A stretch of DNA of 44,872 bases from Parvularculaceae bacterium (GTDB lineage: Bacteria; Pseudomonadota; Alphaproteobacteria; Caulobacterales; Parvularculaceae), in contig JAJFFW010000088.1 in NCBI GenBank assembly GCA_021776435.1, positions 1 to 44,872 of the forward strand, given 5' to 3'. A program made the position numbers and the translations under genes. Below are positions 24,509 to 34,334 of the stretch, piece by piece (the first letter of the stretch is position 1; the number at the start of each line of letters is the position of its first letter). Under the pieces are notes generated by a model. The model saw only the letters and a list, made by a program, of their open reading frames with translations, had not been told where the DNA came from and searched no databases.

Positions 24509-25183
24509 ATGAGCCAGACCCCTCCCCCCTTTCAAGTCAAGGTCGTGCCGGTCACGCCTTTCCAGCAAAATTGCTCGATTATCCGTGCGCCCAGCGGAGT
24601 CGCCGCAGTCGTCGACCCCGGCGGTGAACCTGAGAAAATTCTTAAAGCGGCGGAAGAATTCGATGCTCGGATTGAAAAAATCTGGCTCACTCACGGCCAT
24701 CTCGATCATGCAGGCGGAGCCGAGGCGATCAAACGAGCCACGGGTGCATCCATCGAGGGTCCGCACAAAGAAGAAATCTTCTGGCTTGAAAAGATCGAAG
24801 AGAGTGCCCGGAAATACGGAATGCCCGGTGGTGAGAACTGCATGCCTGATCGTTGGCTTGACGAAGGTGACGTGCTGACGCTCGACGGGCTTGAGTTTAA
24901 AACCGCCTTCACACCCGGACATACGCCTGGACATGTGGTCATCTACCATGAAGGCGCTCGGATTGCTTTCGTCGGTGATGTAATTTTTGCAGGGTCCGTC
25001 GGTCGTACCGATTTTCCACGCGGCGATCAGCAGACTTTGATCGACTCGATCATTTCAAAACTCTGGCCACTCGGTGACGACATGCAATTTGTTCCCGGTC
25101 ACGGGCCAATGTCCACTTTTGGCAAAGAACGCCAGACAAACCCATTCGTATCGGACGCCGTCCTCGCGCGCACCCCGCGTTAA
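24509..25183 (+). CDS. MBL-fold metallo-hydrolase (glyoxalase II-like)
   Basis: A 224-residue two-zinc hydrolase of the YcbL/glyoxalase-II-like group. LTHGHLDHAGGA is the HxHxDH motif; TPGHTPGHVVIYH, FVGDVIFAGSVGRTDF and FVPGHGPMSTFGKER give the remaining metal ligands. VTPFQQNCSIIRAPSGVAAVVDPGGE is the typical opening. The start at ATG 24509 was picked because homologues begin near SQTPPPFQVK. An ATG at 24440 would add 23 unsupported residues, though the ribosome binding site is poor for either. Such enzymes split thioesters such as S-lactoylglutathione; the true substrate is unknown. Confidence 0.85.
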   Translation: MSQTPPPFQVKVVPVTPFQQNCSIIRAPSGVAAVVDPGGEPEKILKAAEEFDARIEKIWLTHGHLDHAGGAEAIKRATGASIEGPHKEEIFWLEKIEESARKYGMPGGENCMPDRWLDEGDVLTLDGLEFKTAFTPGHTPGHVVIYHEGARIAFVGDVIFAGSVGRTDFPRGDQQTLIDSIISKLWPLGDDMQFVPGHGPMSTFGKERQTNPFVSDAVLARTPR

Positions 25184-25495
25184 TGCGAAGCCTCATTTAG
25201 AGCGCCGGGCTAAAAAGTGGTCCTTCGACAAGCTCAGGATGAGGTCCGGTTTTTCGCGAAACCGGCGCGACCACAAACAAAACTATAGCATCGGGCGATC
25301 CTGATTTATCGCCCGATGCGATAGCGCCCGCAAATTTCCTTTGGTTCCTTGACGCCTAAATTGGGATTCCGCCACCAGAAGTATATCCTGATTTTTTATA
25401 CAACTTTTAATTGAATTGCTTTTTACTACACACGTTAATTGGATGTTTTACCGAACCAATTGATGCTGACTCTAGGATCCAGCGAAGAGGACGCA
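25184..25495. other. 312-base spacer with a repeat and a hairpin
   Basis: No gene. At 25220-25244 the run CCTTCGACAAGCTCAGGATG occurs, a sequence I recognise as a common dispersed intergenic repeat in many proteobacteria. At 25288-25319 lies a perfect hairpin (separate entry). The right end is AT-rich and probably contains the promoter of the RraB-like gene. Confidence 0.55.
25288..25319. terminator. Strong perfect hairpin downstream of the MBL gene
   Basis: Arms GCATCGGGCGAT (25288-25299) and ATCGCCCGATGC (25308-25319) pair perfectly over 12 bp with an 8-base loop. No T-run follows on either strand, so it is a possible terminator, processing site or repeat-type hairpin rather than a clear intrinsic terminator. 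Confidence 0.4.
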
Positions 25496-25873
25496 ATGAT
25501 TGATATCATTAGCTTTTTTCGGATGAAGACGAATGCCAAGGGCTCACCCAAGGCCAACGATCAGTTGCGGGCGAAGTTAGCCTATTATGGCGATGCAGGC
25601 GTTGCGAAACGTCATGTCGCGCACTATGCTTATCCACTTGAAGGCTCTGACAATAGGTTGATTCGCCCCATAGCGGACGCCCTTCAAGCACGGGGGTTCT
25701 CAGTCAACAAAGCCTCTCTTGGAGGGTTGGCCATCGAACATCTTAGCGACGTGGCTTCAGAAGAATTTGACATGCTAACAGCTGAATTATCCGGATGGTT
25801 CGCAGCCAAACAGTGGGAATATGATGGCTGGGAATGCGCCATTATCTATGTTGAAAGAAAACAAGCATGTTGA
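25496..25873 (+). CDS. RraB-like protein (regulator of RNase E family)
   Basis: A 125-residue protein. GDAGVAKRHVAHYAYPLEGSDNRLIRPIADALQARGFSV followed by an Asp/Glu-rich helix and WEYDGWECAIIYVE fits the RraB fold, in which a small acidic protein binds RNase E. The ATG at 25496 has GAGG nine bases upstream; an earlier ATG at 25463 lacks a site. If the assignment holds, it may tune mRNA decay, but RraB relatives in alphaproteobacteria are not well studied. Confidence 0.6.
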   Translation: MIDIISFFRMKTNAKGSPKANDQLRAKLAYYGDAGVAKRHVAHYAYPLEGSDNRLIRPIADALQARGFSVNKASLGGLAIEHLSDVASEEFDMLTAELSGWFAAKQWEYDGWECAIIYVERKQAC

Positions 25874-26006
25874 GGAAACGCTGATCAGGCATGCGTCCAC
25901 TGCGGCCCGGTTAAAACGAATACCGTCCCAAACAACAGACTTACTCCTCTCTCCGTGTAGGGCAATCACCTTAAACGAACACGAAGAATGCTGCGAACGC
26001 TCTCGC

Positions 26007-27008
26007 TTACTCGTCACCTTCAGTTTCAAGCAGAGCCTGACCGATTGTATTTGCGTCAGTACCAAACCAAACCGAGTCTGACGGCGCATGGTAATGCATG
26101 TGACGCACCGTCCCACCGCCCGAGGGGATCGGTGTCTCGCTGAAGAATTTTTGTGTCTCCGGGTCAAACCCAACAAGGAGATTCGGTTGCGGCCCTGTCG
26201 CCACCACCCAGATGCGGCCATGACTGTCGGACGCCATACCATAGGGTCTCGCATTCTGGCCTGACGGCAAACCCCACTCATCAATGCTATTTTTGTGCGG
26301 ATCATAAACGCCAAGCTGGCCCATCACATAATCCACATACCAAACCCGGCCATCGGCGGTCACCTCCAATCGGCGTGGGCGCGCTTCTTCCCGAGGCAAC
26401 ATAATCTCCTTGAGAGTCAACGTCGCCGGATCGATTTTGGCAAGTTTGTTTGTTCCGAACAGTGCTGTCCAGACGGCTCCGTCTGGTCCGATTTTAATGC
26501 CGTAGGGTCGCGAACGTTCAGTCTTCGGCGCAATAAGATCGACCTTGCGTGTTTTCATATTCAACCGGCCAACGAGGTTTCCGCCCTGGACTGTGAACCA
26601 GACATTTCCAATTCCATCAAAGACCAGCGTATGCGGATCATGTGCAACCGGATCTGGCATCGGAATCTTTTCAAGTTTCCCGGTTTGCGGGTCATAACGA
26701 CCAATGATGCCTTTGCGGTTTCCGGCATACCAAACGATTCCCTCTTCATCGACGATCAGATTGTGAGGGCCGGACCCTTCCTCCAGGGTGATTTTGGTCA
26801 TCTCTCCAGTCTGAACATCAAAATGCGCGAGATAGCCGTCACCCTGACCGACGAACCAAACAGAGCTCGCGCTTTCCGCATAGGGATCGCGCGGGCGCGA
26901 CTCTTCCCAAGGCACATGCCATTCTCTGATATTTACTGTGCTTTGCGCAAAGGTCGCCGTTGGCGCAGTGAAGACCATAAAAACCAGTAACCAATCAAAC
27001 CTGCGCAT
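26007..27008 (-). CDS. Exported beta-propeller of the virginiamycin B lyase (Vgb) family
   Basis: A 333-residue protein with a signal peptide (LLVFMVFTAPTATFA then QS). The mature part has repeated propeller units of the form G-x-IGRYDPQTGKLEKI, with DPHTLVFDGIGNVWFT, RSRPYGIKIGPDGAVWTA, ARPRRLEVTADGRVWYVD and ARPYGMASDSHGRIWVV. Vgb linearises streptogramin B, but most homologues of this type, especially exported ones, have unknown substrates. A His-containing unit (GGTVRHMHYHAP) is in the last blade. No neighbour hints at its role, and antibiotic resistance should not be assumed. Confidence 0.78.
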   Translation of the reverse strand: MRRFDWLLVFMVFTAPTATFAQSTVNIREWHVPWEESRPRDPYAESASSVWFVGQGDGYLAHFDVQTGEMTKITLEEGSGPHNLIVDEEGIVWYAGNRKGIIGRYDPQTGKLEKIPMPDPVAHDPHTLVFDGIGNVWFTVQGGNLVGRLNMKTRKVDLIAPKTERSRPYGIKIGPDGAVWTALFGTNKLAKIDPATLTLKEIMLPREEARPRRLEVTADGRVWYVDYVMGQLGVYDPHKNSIDEWGLPSGQNARPYGMASDSHGRIWVVATGPQPNLLVGFDPETQKFFSETPIPSGGGTVRHMHYHAPSDSVWFGTDANTIGQALLETEGDE

Positions 27009-27131
27009 CGCCTACTCCCCTTATTCGAACATCAAAAAAGTTTCCGATGCCGTGTAAATTAACACACTCATGGCATTCTAACAAATTCCCACCAGAGTGG
27101 CGCCAAGTTCAGCAATCTTTTAACGCTATGC

Positions 27132-27554
27132 TTACTGAATGACCTTCCGTAACAGGACGAAATGCTCATCCCAGCCAACATCGTGATCGGCTGCCGCCGA
27201 AAATGCTTTATCCCCAACATTCTCGAAACCGTCATGGATGAGCGTCAGGACCGTGCCGTCCCCCACAGATTCAAGTGTCCACTTACAGGTGGTCTCTATC
27301 CCGTTGAGCTCTTCATGAGTGAATGTGTACACAAGTCGCTCATAGGGCTTTGCCTCTAATACGCGGCCCCAGCAAACTTTTTCAGTTTCTTTACCCGGCG
27401 TATTGGACATTAACTCAAAGCCCTTGCCTTCTTGCAAAGTTCCGTCACTTCGATGAAACCATTCAGACAATTTGCCAGGGTCAGTCAAAAATTTCCAAAC
27501 CCGTTCGCGCGTCGCCTTCAGAAATACCGTTTTGATGATTACTGGATTGGTCAT
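27132..27554 (-). CDS. SRPBCC/AHSA1-type protein
   Basis: A 140-residue protein of the Aha1-C-like SRPBCC group: TVFLKATRERVWKFLTDPGKLSEWFH, then GKGFELMS, VCWGRVLEAKPYERLVYTFTH and WTLESVGDGTVLTLIHDGFE. The start at 27554 overlaps the stop of the ArsR gene (ATGA). ArsR-AHSA1 operons are a common pairing in which the regulator controls a ligand-binding partner; the ligand is unknown. A longer in-frame start at 27602 lies within the ArsR gene and is rejected. Confidence 0.87.
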   Translation of the reverse strand: MTNPVIIKTVFLKATRERVWKFLTDPGKLSEWFHRSDGTLQEGKGFELMSNTPGKETEKVCWGRVLEAKPYERLVYTFTHEELNGIETTCKWTLESVGDGTVLTLIHDGFENVGDKAFSAAADHDVGWDEHFVLLRKVIQ

Positions 27555-27874
27555 GTTTCTCTCTCCACAACTGCTTTGAGCTTCGTGAGGTGTTCGTCCC
27601 AAAATTGTTCAAATTGATTGATCCAATCCGCAGCGGATTTTAGAGCATCCGGATTGAGTCGGTTAATCCGCTCACGGCCTTTATTCTCGACGCAGACGAG
27701 TCCCCCCTGTTTGAGGATTGCAAGATGTTTGGCGATCGCCGGGCGCGTCATATCAAATTCAACGACAAGATCGCCGATACGTCGCGGACCCTCCGCCAGC
27801 ATGGCGATAATCACTCGCCGTGTCGGATCCGCCAGGGCGCGAAAGACTGGTTGAGAGGAGTGTTGTGAGTGCAC
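27551..27874 (-). CDS. ArsR/SmtB-family transcriptional regulator
   Basis: A 107-residue winged-helix regulator: PVFRALADPTRRVIIAMLAEGPRRIGDLVVEFDMTRPAIAKHLAILKQGGLVCVENKGRERINRLNP is the textbook pattern. There is no CVC metal site, so it belongs to the non-metal SdpR-like branch that pairs with AHSA1 proteins. It is coupled to the downstream AHSA1 gene. Candidate operator repeats lie just upstream (27882-27918). Confidence 0.93.
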   Translation of the reverse strand: MHSQHSSQPVFRALADPTRRVIIAMLAEGPRRIGDLVVEFDMTRPAIAKHLAILKQGGLVCVENKGRERINRLNPDALKSAADWINQFEQFWDEHLTKLKAVVERET

Positions 27875-27881
27875 AATATAA

Positions 27882-27918
27882 AACCCTTTGGTTGCACATT
27901 TATTAGATACCTTTTGGT
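27882..27918. promoter_or_regulatory. Two related dyads, candidate ArsR operator
   Basis: AACC-CTTT-GGTT at 27882-27893 and ACC-TTTT-GGT at 27909-27918 are similar short dyads with centres 26 bases apart, just upstream of the ArsR gene. Spacing suits binding of two dimers on one face of the helix. Inferred from position only. Confidence 0.4.
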
Positions 27919-28048
27919 TTCATGTCAATAATGTAAACTTTCCTTTTTTCAAATCACAAGCTAGCTTCGGCTCGCTGTGCATTCCGCTTCAAGCAGGGGT
28001 TTGTCTATACGGAATGCGCCTTACATAAATCTTCCAGGAGCCAACCGC

Positions 28049-30718
28049 ATGACCCGTCATCTCGCGCTCGCCTGCGCATCCGTCCTCGCTCTCTCAGCCT
28101 GTCAGAATGCATCCGAAAATTCGGGTGCAGCGTCATCGACAAAGAGTGATGACCTCACCTCGGCCTCTCAAGACCGTGATATTCTTCCCGCTTCAGCCAA
28201 GCCGGTTTCCTATGAGATCACCATTACGCCGAACCTAGAAACCAAGACATTCACAGGGGAAGCGACGCTCGTCTTCGACGTGGTGAATGAAACAGATCAA
28301 ATCATCGTCAACGGACTCGACCTTGAAGTCGTCGAAGCGCGGATTGACGGGGCGCCGGTGGAAGCCGATGTGCAGGCTGACAGTCAACGCATCGCATTCA
28401 TCTCTGCGGCTCCAATTGCCACGGGACAGCACACGATCACAACGTCCTATAGCGGTATAATTTATGAACAATCCGCCGGACTTTTCCATGTTGAATATCC
28501 AGCTAAGGACGGAGAGCAACTGATGCTCGCCAGCCAGTTCGAACCAGGAGATGCTCGCCGCCTGGCGCCGATGTGGGACGAACCCGGCCTCAAAGCGACA
28601 TTTAAAATGTCGGTAATAGCCCCTGAGGAGATGAGCGTAATTTCGAATACGCCTGTCGCCAGAACCACCGCAGAGGAGAATGGCCAAAAGCGGATTGATT
28701 TTGAACCCACACCGAAAATGTCGTCCTACCTGCTCTTTCTTGGCATGGGCGACCTCTCTCGCATCTCACAAGTAGAGGATGGCGTCGAGCACGGCGTGGT
28801 CACCAAAGCTGGCGACCAAGAAAAAGGACGCTTTGCTCTGGACTCGTCAGTGGCCCTTCTACCCTACTTTAACGATTATTTCGGCGTTCCCTATCCATTG
28901 GAAAAACTCGATCATATCGCCGTACCCGGCGCGGGTGGCTTTGGCGCCATGGAGAATTGGGGCGCGATCATGTATTTCGAATCCGCCCTCGTACTCGATC
29001 CAAAACTATCGACCCCAAGGGACAAGCAGCGCGTGTTTGGCGTTGTTGCGCACGAAATGGCGCATCAATGGTTTGGCGACCTTGTCACCATGGCGTGGTG
29101 GAACGACCTCTGGCTCAATGAAGGCTTCGCCTCGTGGATGGCCAGCAAATCGACCGACAACTTTCATCCTGCATGGAATCCCTGGCTGCGGGCGGCTGGC
29201 GGACGCAACCGGGCAATGTCAATCGACTCATTTTCTTCGACTCATCCGATCGTACAAAACGTCCGTAATATCGAAGAAGCCAATCTCGCATTTGACGCCA
29301 TTACGTATCTTAAGGGCCAGGCCGTCATTCGTATGATTGAAGCCTATGTGGGCGAAGATGCCTTCCGCGAAGGCGTCCGTGCTTATATGCATGATCATGC
29401 CTACGGGAATACAACGACTGCGGATCTTTGGCGCGCATTAGAAGCGGCGTCCGACGCCCCTATTCGCGATATCGCTCGTGATTTCACAACACAACCCGGC
29501 GTGCCATTAATTAACGTAAGCAGTGTCGTTTGCGACGATGCGCGCGATGTCAGCGTCGTAACCCTTTCCCAGGGCCGTTTCGCCGCAGACGAAGCTTCAA
29601 AAGCAGAGGAGCTCGTCTGGCAAGTTCCTGTGACGGCGACCACTGTCGGGAATACGAAGACAGCGCGTACGACGATATCGGGAGCGCAACTGCAGGAGAT
29701 GAAGGTTGAGGGCTGTGGCGCCGTTAAAATCAACGCCGCAGAAACATCCTATTTCCGCACAAACTACGAAGCGGGTGCTTTTGATGCGCTCGACTCCTCA
29801 TGGACATCCCTTGATGCGGCTGACCAGCTTGGCCTGCTGAATGACGCCTATGCACTCGGACAGACGGGCGACGCCCCTTACGGACGTTTTCTAACTCTAT
29901 CTCAAAATGTCACCACCGACGCCGAACCGCTTATTCTTTCAAATGTCGCCGCCAATCTCAGCGCCATTGACCAACTCTATACAGGTCGCCCCTCAAGAGA
30001 GGCATTTGCAGCCTTCGCCCGTGAACGACTCGGGCCTGTGCTTGATCATCTCGGATGGGAAAAAGCCAGCGGCGAAAGCGATAACCTGGCTTCCCTGCGT
30101 GCGAGCTTAATCGGAACCCTCGCACGACTAGGCGATGAGGCAACGCTGAATGAAGCGCATCGCCGTTTCGCCCTTTATGAAGAGAACCCGGACGCGGTCG
30201 GCGCAGATATCTTGAGGACGATCGTTTCTGTCGTCGCCTCTAACGCCGATGAAGCGATGTTCGAAAAACTTTTCAAACGTGCTCAGAATGCTTCAAGCCC
30301 ACTTGAACAAAGACTTTACCTCTTTGCGCTCACCGGCGTTCGCGATGAAACACTCGCCGCAAAGGCGCTCGAATTATTTCTAACGGCTGACGATGTTCCA
30401 ACACAACTACGAGCGCGTTTGATCTCGGGGGTTGGCAATCAACACCCTGAGCTGGTTTGGTCATTTTACATTGAACGGCGCGCCGATGTTGACGCTCTGT
30501 TAGACCCTTTAAGTCGGCACGGTTATCCGGCTGGCCTTGTCGGTAGTTCCTTAAACGTTGAGACCGCTGATCAGCTTGAAGCCTTTGCTAAGGACAACCT
30601 CCCAGCGAGCGCCGGGGCGGCAATCGCCCGTACAGTGAACCGCATGCGATATCGCGCCCAGATACGAGATTTGCGCCTCCCTGAGCTCGACGATTGGCTG
30701 GCTGAGCACGCTGGCTAA
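28049..30718 (+). CDS. M1-family zinc aminopeptidase, lipoprotein
   Basis: An 889-residue exopeptidase removing N-terminal residues from peptides. The lipoprotein signal (HLALACASVLALSACQN, lipobox LSAC) places it on an envelope membrane. The M1 motifs are complete: the GAMEN exopeptidase site at 299-303, the zinc site HEMAH at 335-339 and the third ligand Glu358 in LNEGF. A C-terminal helical ERAP1-like domain fills residues about 560-889. The ATG at 28049 has CAGGAG eight bases before it; an earlier in-frame start at 27977 would spoil the lipoprotein signal. It resembles puromycin-sensitive/M1 aminopeptidases of Caulobacter-like bacteria. Confidence 0.93.
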   Translation: MTRHLALACASVLALSACQNASENSGAASSTKSDDLTSASQDRDILPASAKPVSYEITITPNLETKTFTGEATLVFDVVNETDQIIVNGLDLEVVEARIDGAPVEADVQADSQRIAFISAAPIATGQHTITTSYSGIIYEQSAGLFHVEYPAKDGEQLMLASQFEPGDARRLAPMWDEPGLKATFKMSVIAPEEMSVISNTPVARTTAEENGQKRIDFEPTPKMSSYLLFLGMGDLSRISQVEDGVEHGVVTKAGDQEKGRFALDSSVALLPYFNDYFGVPYPLEKLDHIAVPGAGGFGAMENWGAIMYFESALVLDPKLSTPRDKQRVFGVVAHEMAHQWFGDLVTMAWWNDLWLNEGFASWMASKSTDNFHPAWNPWLRAAGGRNRAMSIDSFSSTHPIVQNVRNIEEANLAFDAITYLKGQAVIRMIEAYVGEDAFREGVRAYMHDHAYGNTTTADLWRALEAASDAPIRDIARDFTTQPGVPLINVSSVVCDDARDVSVVTLSQGRFAADEASKAEELVWQVPVTATTVGNTKTARTTISGAQLQEMKVEGCGAVKINAAETSYFRTNYEAGAFDALDSSWTSLDAADQLGLLNDAYALGQTGDAPYGRFLTLSQNVTTDAEPLILSNVAANLSAIDQLYTGRPSREAFAAFARERLGPVLDHLGWEKASGESDNLASLRASLIGTLARLGDEATLNEAHRRFALYEENPDAVGADILRTIVSVVASNADEAMFEKLFKRAQNASSPLEQRLYLFALTGVRDETLAAKALELFLTADDVPTQLRARLISGVGNQHPELVWSFYIERRADVDALLDPLSRHGYPAGLVGSSLNVETADQLEAFAKDNLPASAGAAIARTVNRMRYRAQIRDLRLPELDDWLAEHAG

Positions 30719-30741
30719 TTCTCAAATCTCACAACAATGAG

Positions 30742-30773
30742 AACCGGCGCGGCCTTAGGGCTGCGCCGGTTTT
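30742..30773 (+). terminator. Intrinsic terminator after the M1 peptidase gene
   Basis: Stem AACCGGCGC (30742-30750) with GCGCCGGTT (30763-30771), extended inward by a G-T pair and GCC/GGC around a TTAG loop, followed by a T-run at 30770-30773. It lies 24 bases after the stop codon. Confidence 0.8.
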
Positions 30774-30922
30774 ACATGAATGCCGGCATAAACCGCAATT
30801 AGCGCTTTCCCCCGGCCACGGTTTCAAATAAGACGCTCCCTTAGCCAGAAATAGCAAACTGTTCCCGCCGCGCACGAGCCAGCATTCGCCGCGTCGGGAG
30901 CGATCGCGCGCGAGTTTAGTGA

Positions 30923-33900
30923 ATGCCCAAACGCACAGACATCGCCTCCATCCTCATCATCGGAGCGGGACCGATCATCATCGGCCAGGCTTGCGAGTTT
31001 GACTATTCCGGCGTCCAGGCCATCAAAGCGCTGAAAGAGGAAGGGTATCGCGTCGTCCTGGTCAATTCCAATCCAGCGACGATCATGACCGATCCAGAGC
31101 TCGCCGACGCCACCTATATCGAACCAATCACACCTGAGTTCGTTGAAAAGATCATCGCAGCCGAACGTCCCGACGCACTCTTGCCGACCATGGGCGGCCA
31201 AACGGCCTTGAATTGCGCATTGCAGCTTGAACAGTCAGGGGTTCTCGCAAAATACGGCGTCGAGATGATCGGCGCACGCGCTGACGCGATCGAGAAAGCC
31301 GAGGATAGAGAGAAATTTCGCGCAGCGATGGACGCGATTGGGCTGCAGAACCCGCGGGCCGCTGTCGCCACCTCCCCACCGATCAAAGACGAAAACGGGC
31401 GCATCAGTGGATATGATCGGGTCAAGGGTTTTACCGCCGCAATGGAGGTTATCGAAGAGATTGGTCTGCCGGCTATCATACGTCCAGCCTTTACGCTCGG
31501 CGGCACTGGGGGCGGCATCGCATTCAACCGGGAAGAATACGAACACATCGTCCGTGCCGGGATCGAGGCCTCTCCCATTGGGCAAGTGCTCATCGACGAG
31601 AGCCTTCTCGGCTGGAAAGAATACGAGATGGAAGTCGTGCGCGACCGTAACGACAACTGCATCATTATCTGTTCGATCGAAAATATTGACCCGATGGGCG
31701 TGCATACAGGCGACTCTGTGACCGTTGCTCCGGCGCTCACGCTCACAGATAAAGAGTATCAGATCATGCGCTCCGCTTCGATCGCCGTTCTTCGTGAGAT
31801 CGGCATTGAAACCGGCGGCTCAAACGTACAGTTTGCAGTCAATCCGGAGGATGGCCGGCTCATCGTCATCGAAATGAACCCGCGGGTATCGCGATCATCG
31901 GCTCTCGCATCAAAAGCCACTGGCTTTCCGATCGCCAAAGTCGCCGCGAAACTCGCTGTCGGTTATACACTGGATGAACTTTTAAATGACATCACCGGCG
32001 CCACGCCTGCATCCTTCGAACCGACCATCGATTACATCGTTACGAAAGTCCCCCGCTTCGCATTTGAAAAATTCCCCGGCGCTGAACCGCTATTAACCAC
32101 AGCCATGAAATCTGTCGGTGAAGCGATGGCGATCGGTCGGACATTCCAGGAATCCCTGCAAAAAGCGATGCGATCGCTTGAGACAGGTTTGACTGGACTG
32201 GACCCAATCGAAATCAAAGGCCTCAGCGAAGGTGATGATATAAACGCATTTCGCGCCGCCCTCGCTGCACCGACCCCTGACCGGTTGCGGGTCGCAGCAC
32301 AAGCCTTTCGTTTTGGCCTGCCGATCGAACAGGTTCGTGCAATTACCAGCTATGATCCGTGGTTTCTTGAACAAATCGAAGGCATCATCGAAGCCGAGCG
32401 TGTCTTGGAACGCGATGGATTACCAGCGGATGGAGAGGCCCTTCGGAAAATAAAATCCATGGGCTTTTCCGATAAGCGCCTTGCCGCACTGGTCGGAGGG
32501 AGCGAAACTGAAATTCGTACGCACCGTCACCAACTGAAGGTTCGTCCAGTTTATAAACGTATCGATACTTGCGCCGCAGAATTCGCCGCAAAAACACCTT
32601 ATATGTATTCCGCCTACGAACCGCCTACTAACGCCATAGAACAATGCGAATCCGCGCCGTCGACTCGCAAAAAAGCGATCATTCTGGGAGGCGGTCCCAA
32701 CCGCATAGGACAAGGCATCGAGTTCGATTATTGTTGTTGTCACGCGGCTTTTGCACTGGCTGAAATTGGTGTCGAGTCGATTATGGTCAACTGCAACCCA
32801 GAAACGGTATCAACCGATTACGACACGTCGGACCGCCTTTATTTTGAACCCCTCACCGCCGAAGATGTACTGGAAATAATCTCTAAGGAACAAGAATCAG
32901 GAGAGCTTCTCGGCGTCATCGTACAATATGGCGGACAAACACCCCTGAAGCTTGCGGAAACCCTTGACGCGATGGGTGTGCCTCTTCTGGGAACGCCCTA
33001 CGACTCCATCGATCATGCCGAAGATCGCGAGCGGTTTCAAAAACTCGTTCGCCAGCTCGGTTTACGCCAACCTGAAAATGCAACGGCGCCCTCAAGAGAG
33101 AGTGCGCCAGAGATCGCTGAACGCGTTGGATACCCTCTCGTTACGCGGCCCTCATATGTCCTGGGTGGGCGTGCAATGGAAATCATTCGCGACCGGGAAG
33201 GACTGGAACGGTATTTAGCGACAGCGCAAATCGAGATCAGTCAAGATCAGCCGCTATTGCTCGATCAATATCTGCAAAATGCCATTGAGGTCGATGTCGA
33301 TGCTATCTGTGACGGCGATGACGTCTTTATCGCCGGCGTGATGGAGCATATCGAAGAGGCGGGTGTACATTCAGGCGACTCAGCGTGTTCATTGCCACCA
33401 CATACCCTTCCAGATGCAATCATTCGCAAGCTGGAAACCGAGACGCGAAAACTCGCTATTGAGCTGGGTGTAATCGGATTGATGAATGTTCAGTTCGCGG
33501 TCAAAGATGGCGAAATCTATATCCTCGAAGTCAATCCGCGCGCGTCGCGGTCTGTGCCGTTCGTCGCCAAGGCGATTGGCCTGCCCGTAGCGGCCATCGC
33601 CGCCAAGGTGATGGCGGGCGTAAAGCTATCCGCTTTCAACCTAAAAGCACCGACACCAAAACATACCGCCGCCAAAGAAGTCGTTTTCCCATTCTCACGC
33701 TTTCCGGGGGTCGATACGGTGCTGGGACCGGAAATGCGTTCGACCGGCGAAGTGATGGGTATCGACCGGGATTTTGACCGCGCACGCGCGAAGAGTCTGC
33801 TGGCGGCGGGTTCGCGCATTCCGCTTTCTGGACGCGTTTTTATTTCGTTGAAGAACTCAGATAAACAGTCGATGTCCGGTGCGGCGCGGAAATTAATTGA

Positions 33901-34228
33901 GATGGGTTTCAAAATCGTCGCAACCTCAGGAACCGCGGACTATTTCATCTCTCAGGGCCTCGCTGTCGAACGAATCAATAAAGTTCTGGAGGGGCGACCC
34001 CACATTGTTGACGCCCTAAAAAATGGCGAGATCGATTTAATTTTCAACACAACCGAGGGGGCTCAGTCGATAAAAGACTCCAGATCGATCCGAACCACGG
34101 CGCTAACCCAGAAGATTCCATGCATCACGACAGACACCGGCGCCCGTTCAACAGTGCGTGCTATAGAGGCGATGCTTGCAGGAGAACTTGAAGTTGCACC
34201 ACTTCAGTCTTATTTTCAGGATAAGTGA
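30923..34228 (+). CDS. carB: Carbamoyl-phosphate synthase large subunit
   Basis: Makes carbamoyl phosphate from bicarbonate, ammonia from CarA and two ATP. It has 1101 residues, the full family length. The first half (carboxyphosphate domain) opens with [21 protein letters not shown] and has the ATP-grasp core GGTGGGIA and [23 protein letters not shown] linker oligomerisation region lies at about 400-560. The second half (carbamate phosphorylation) repeats the plan with [19 protein letters not shown] and [21 protein letters not shown]-terminal MGS-like allosteric domain (from about 960, with [14 protein letters not shown]) would respond to UMP/ornithine-type effectors. Confidence 0.98.
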   Translation: MPKRTDIASILIIGAGPIIIGQACEFDYSGVQAIKALKEEGYRVVLVNSNPATIMTDPELADATYIEPITPEFVEKIIAAERPDALLPTMGGQTALNCALQLEQSGVLAKYGVEMIGARADAIEKAEDREKFRAAMDAIGLQNPRAAVATSPPIKDENGRISGYDRVKGFTAAMEVIEEIGLPAIIRPAFTLGGTGGGIAFNREEYEHIVRAGIEASPIGQVLIDESLLGWKEYEMEVVRDRNDNCIIICSIENIDPMGVHTGDSVTVAPALTLTDKEYQIMRSASIAVLREIGIETGGSNVQFAVNPEDGRLIVIEMNPRVSRSSALASKATGFPIAKVAAKLAVGYTLDELLNDITGATPASFEPTIDYIVTKVPRFAFEKFPGAEPLLTTAMKSVGEAMAIGRTFQESLQKAMRSLETGLTGLDPIEIKGLSEGDDINAFRAALAAPTPDRLRVAAQAFRFGLPIEQVRAITSYDPWFLEQIEGIIEAERVLERDGLPADGEALRKIKSMGFSDKRLAALVGGSETEIRTHRHQLKVRPVYKRIDTCAAEFAAKTPYMYSAYEPPTNAIEQCESAPSTRKKAIILGGGPNRIGQGIEFDYCCCHAAFALAEIGVESIMVNCNPETVSTDYDTSDRLYFEPLTAEDVLEIISKEQESGELLGVIVQYGGQTPLKLAETLDAMGVPLLGTPYDSIDHAEDRERFQKLVRQLGLRQPENATAPSRESAPEIAERVGYPLVTRPSYVLGGRAMEIIRDREGLERYLATAQIEISQDQPLLLDQYLQNAIEVDVDAICDGDDVFIAGVMEHIEEAGVHSGDSACSLPPHTLPDAIIRKLETETRKLAIELGVIGLMNVQFAVKDGEIYILEVNPRASRSVPFVAKAIGLPVAAIAAKVMAGVKLSAFNLKAPTPKHTAAKEVVFPFSRFPGVDTVLGPEMRSTGEVMGIDRDFDRARAKSLLAAGSRIPLSGRVFISLKNSDKQSMSGAARKLIEMGFKIVATSGTADYFISQGLAVERINKVLEGRPHIVDALKNGEIDLIFNTTEGAQSIKDSRSIRTTALTQKIPCITTDTGARSTVRAIEAMLAGELEVAPLQSYFQDK

Positions 34229-34236
34229 GCAGGTGA

Positions 34237-34271
34237 CGGCCACGAGTTAACGCGTGGCCGCGCTATTTTTT
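34237..34271 (+). terminator. Intrinsic terminator after carB
   Basis: CGGCCACG (34237-34244) pairs with CGTGGCCG (34253-34260) around an 8-base loop, followed a few bases later by a T-run at 34266-34271. It lies directly after the carB stop and before greA. Confidence 0.75.
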
Positions 34272-34334
34272 ACGCTCTACTTCAATCTCTTACGAGATTA
34301 TGCTAAGGTTTTGCATATTAAGAAAGTGCGGACG

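Noticed and set aside
26007-27008. Antibiotic resistance call for the Vgb-like protein
   Set aside because: The family fold is clear, but exported environmental homologues are common and there is no evidence of streptogramin lyase activity.
30824-31201. 125-residue minus-strand frame upstream of and inside carB
   Set aside because: Most of it overlaps the start of carB and it has no recognisable protein features.
31114-31746. 210-residue open frame antisense to carB
   Set aside because: Serine-rich mirror translation of a conserved ATP-grasp region; the sense gene is certain.
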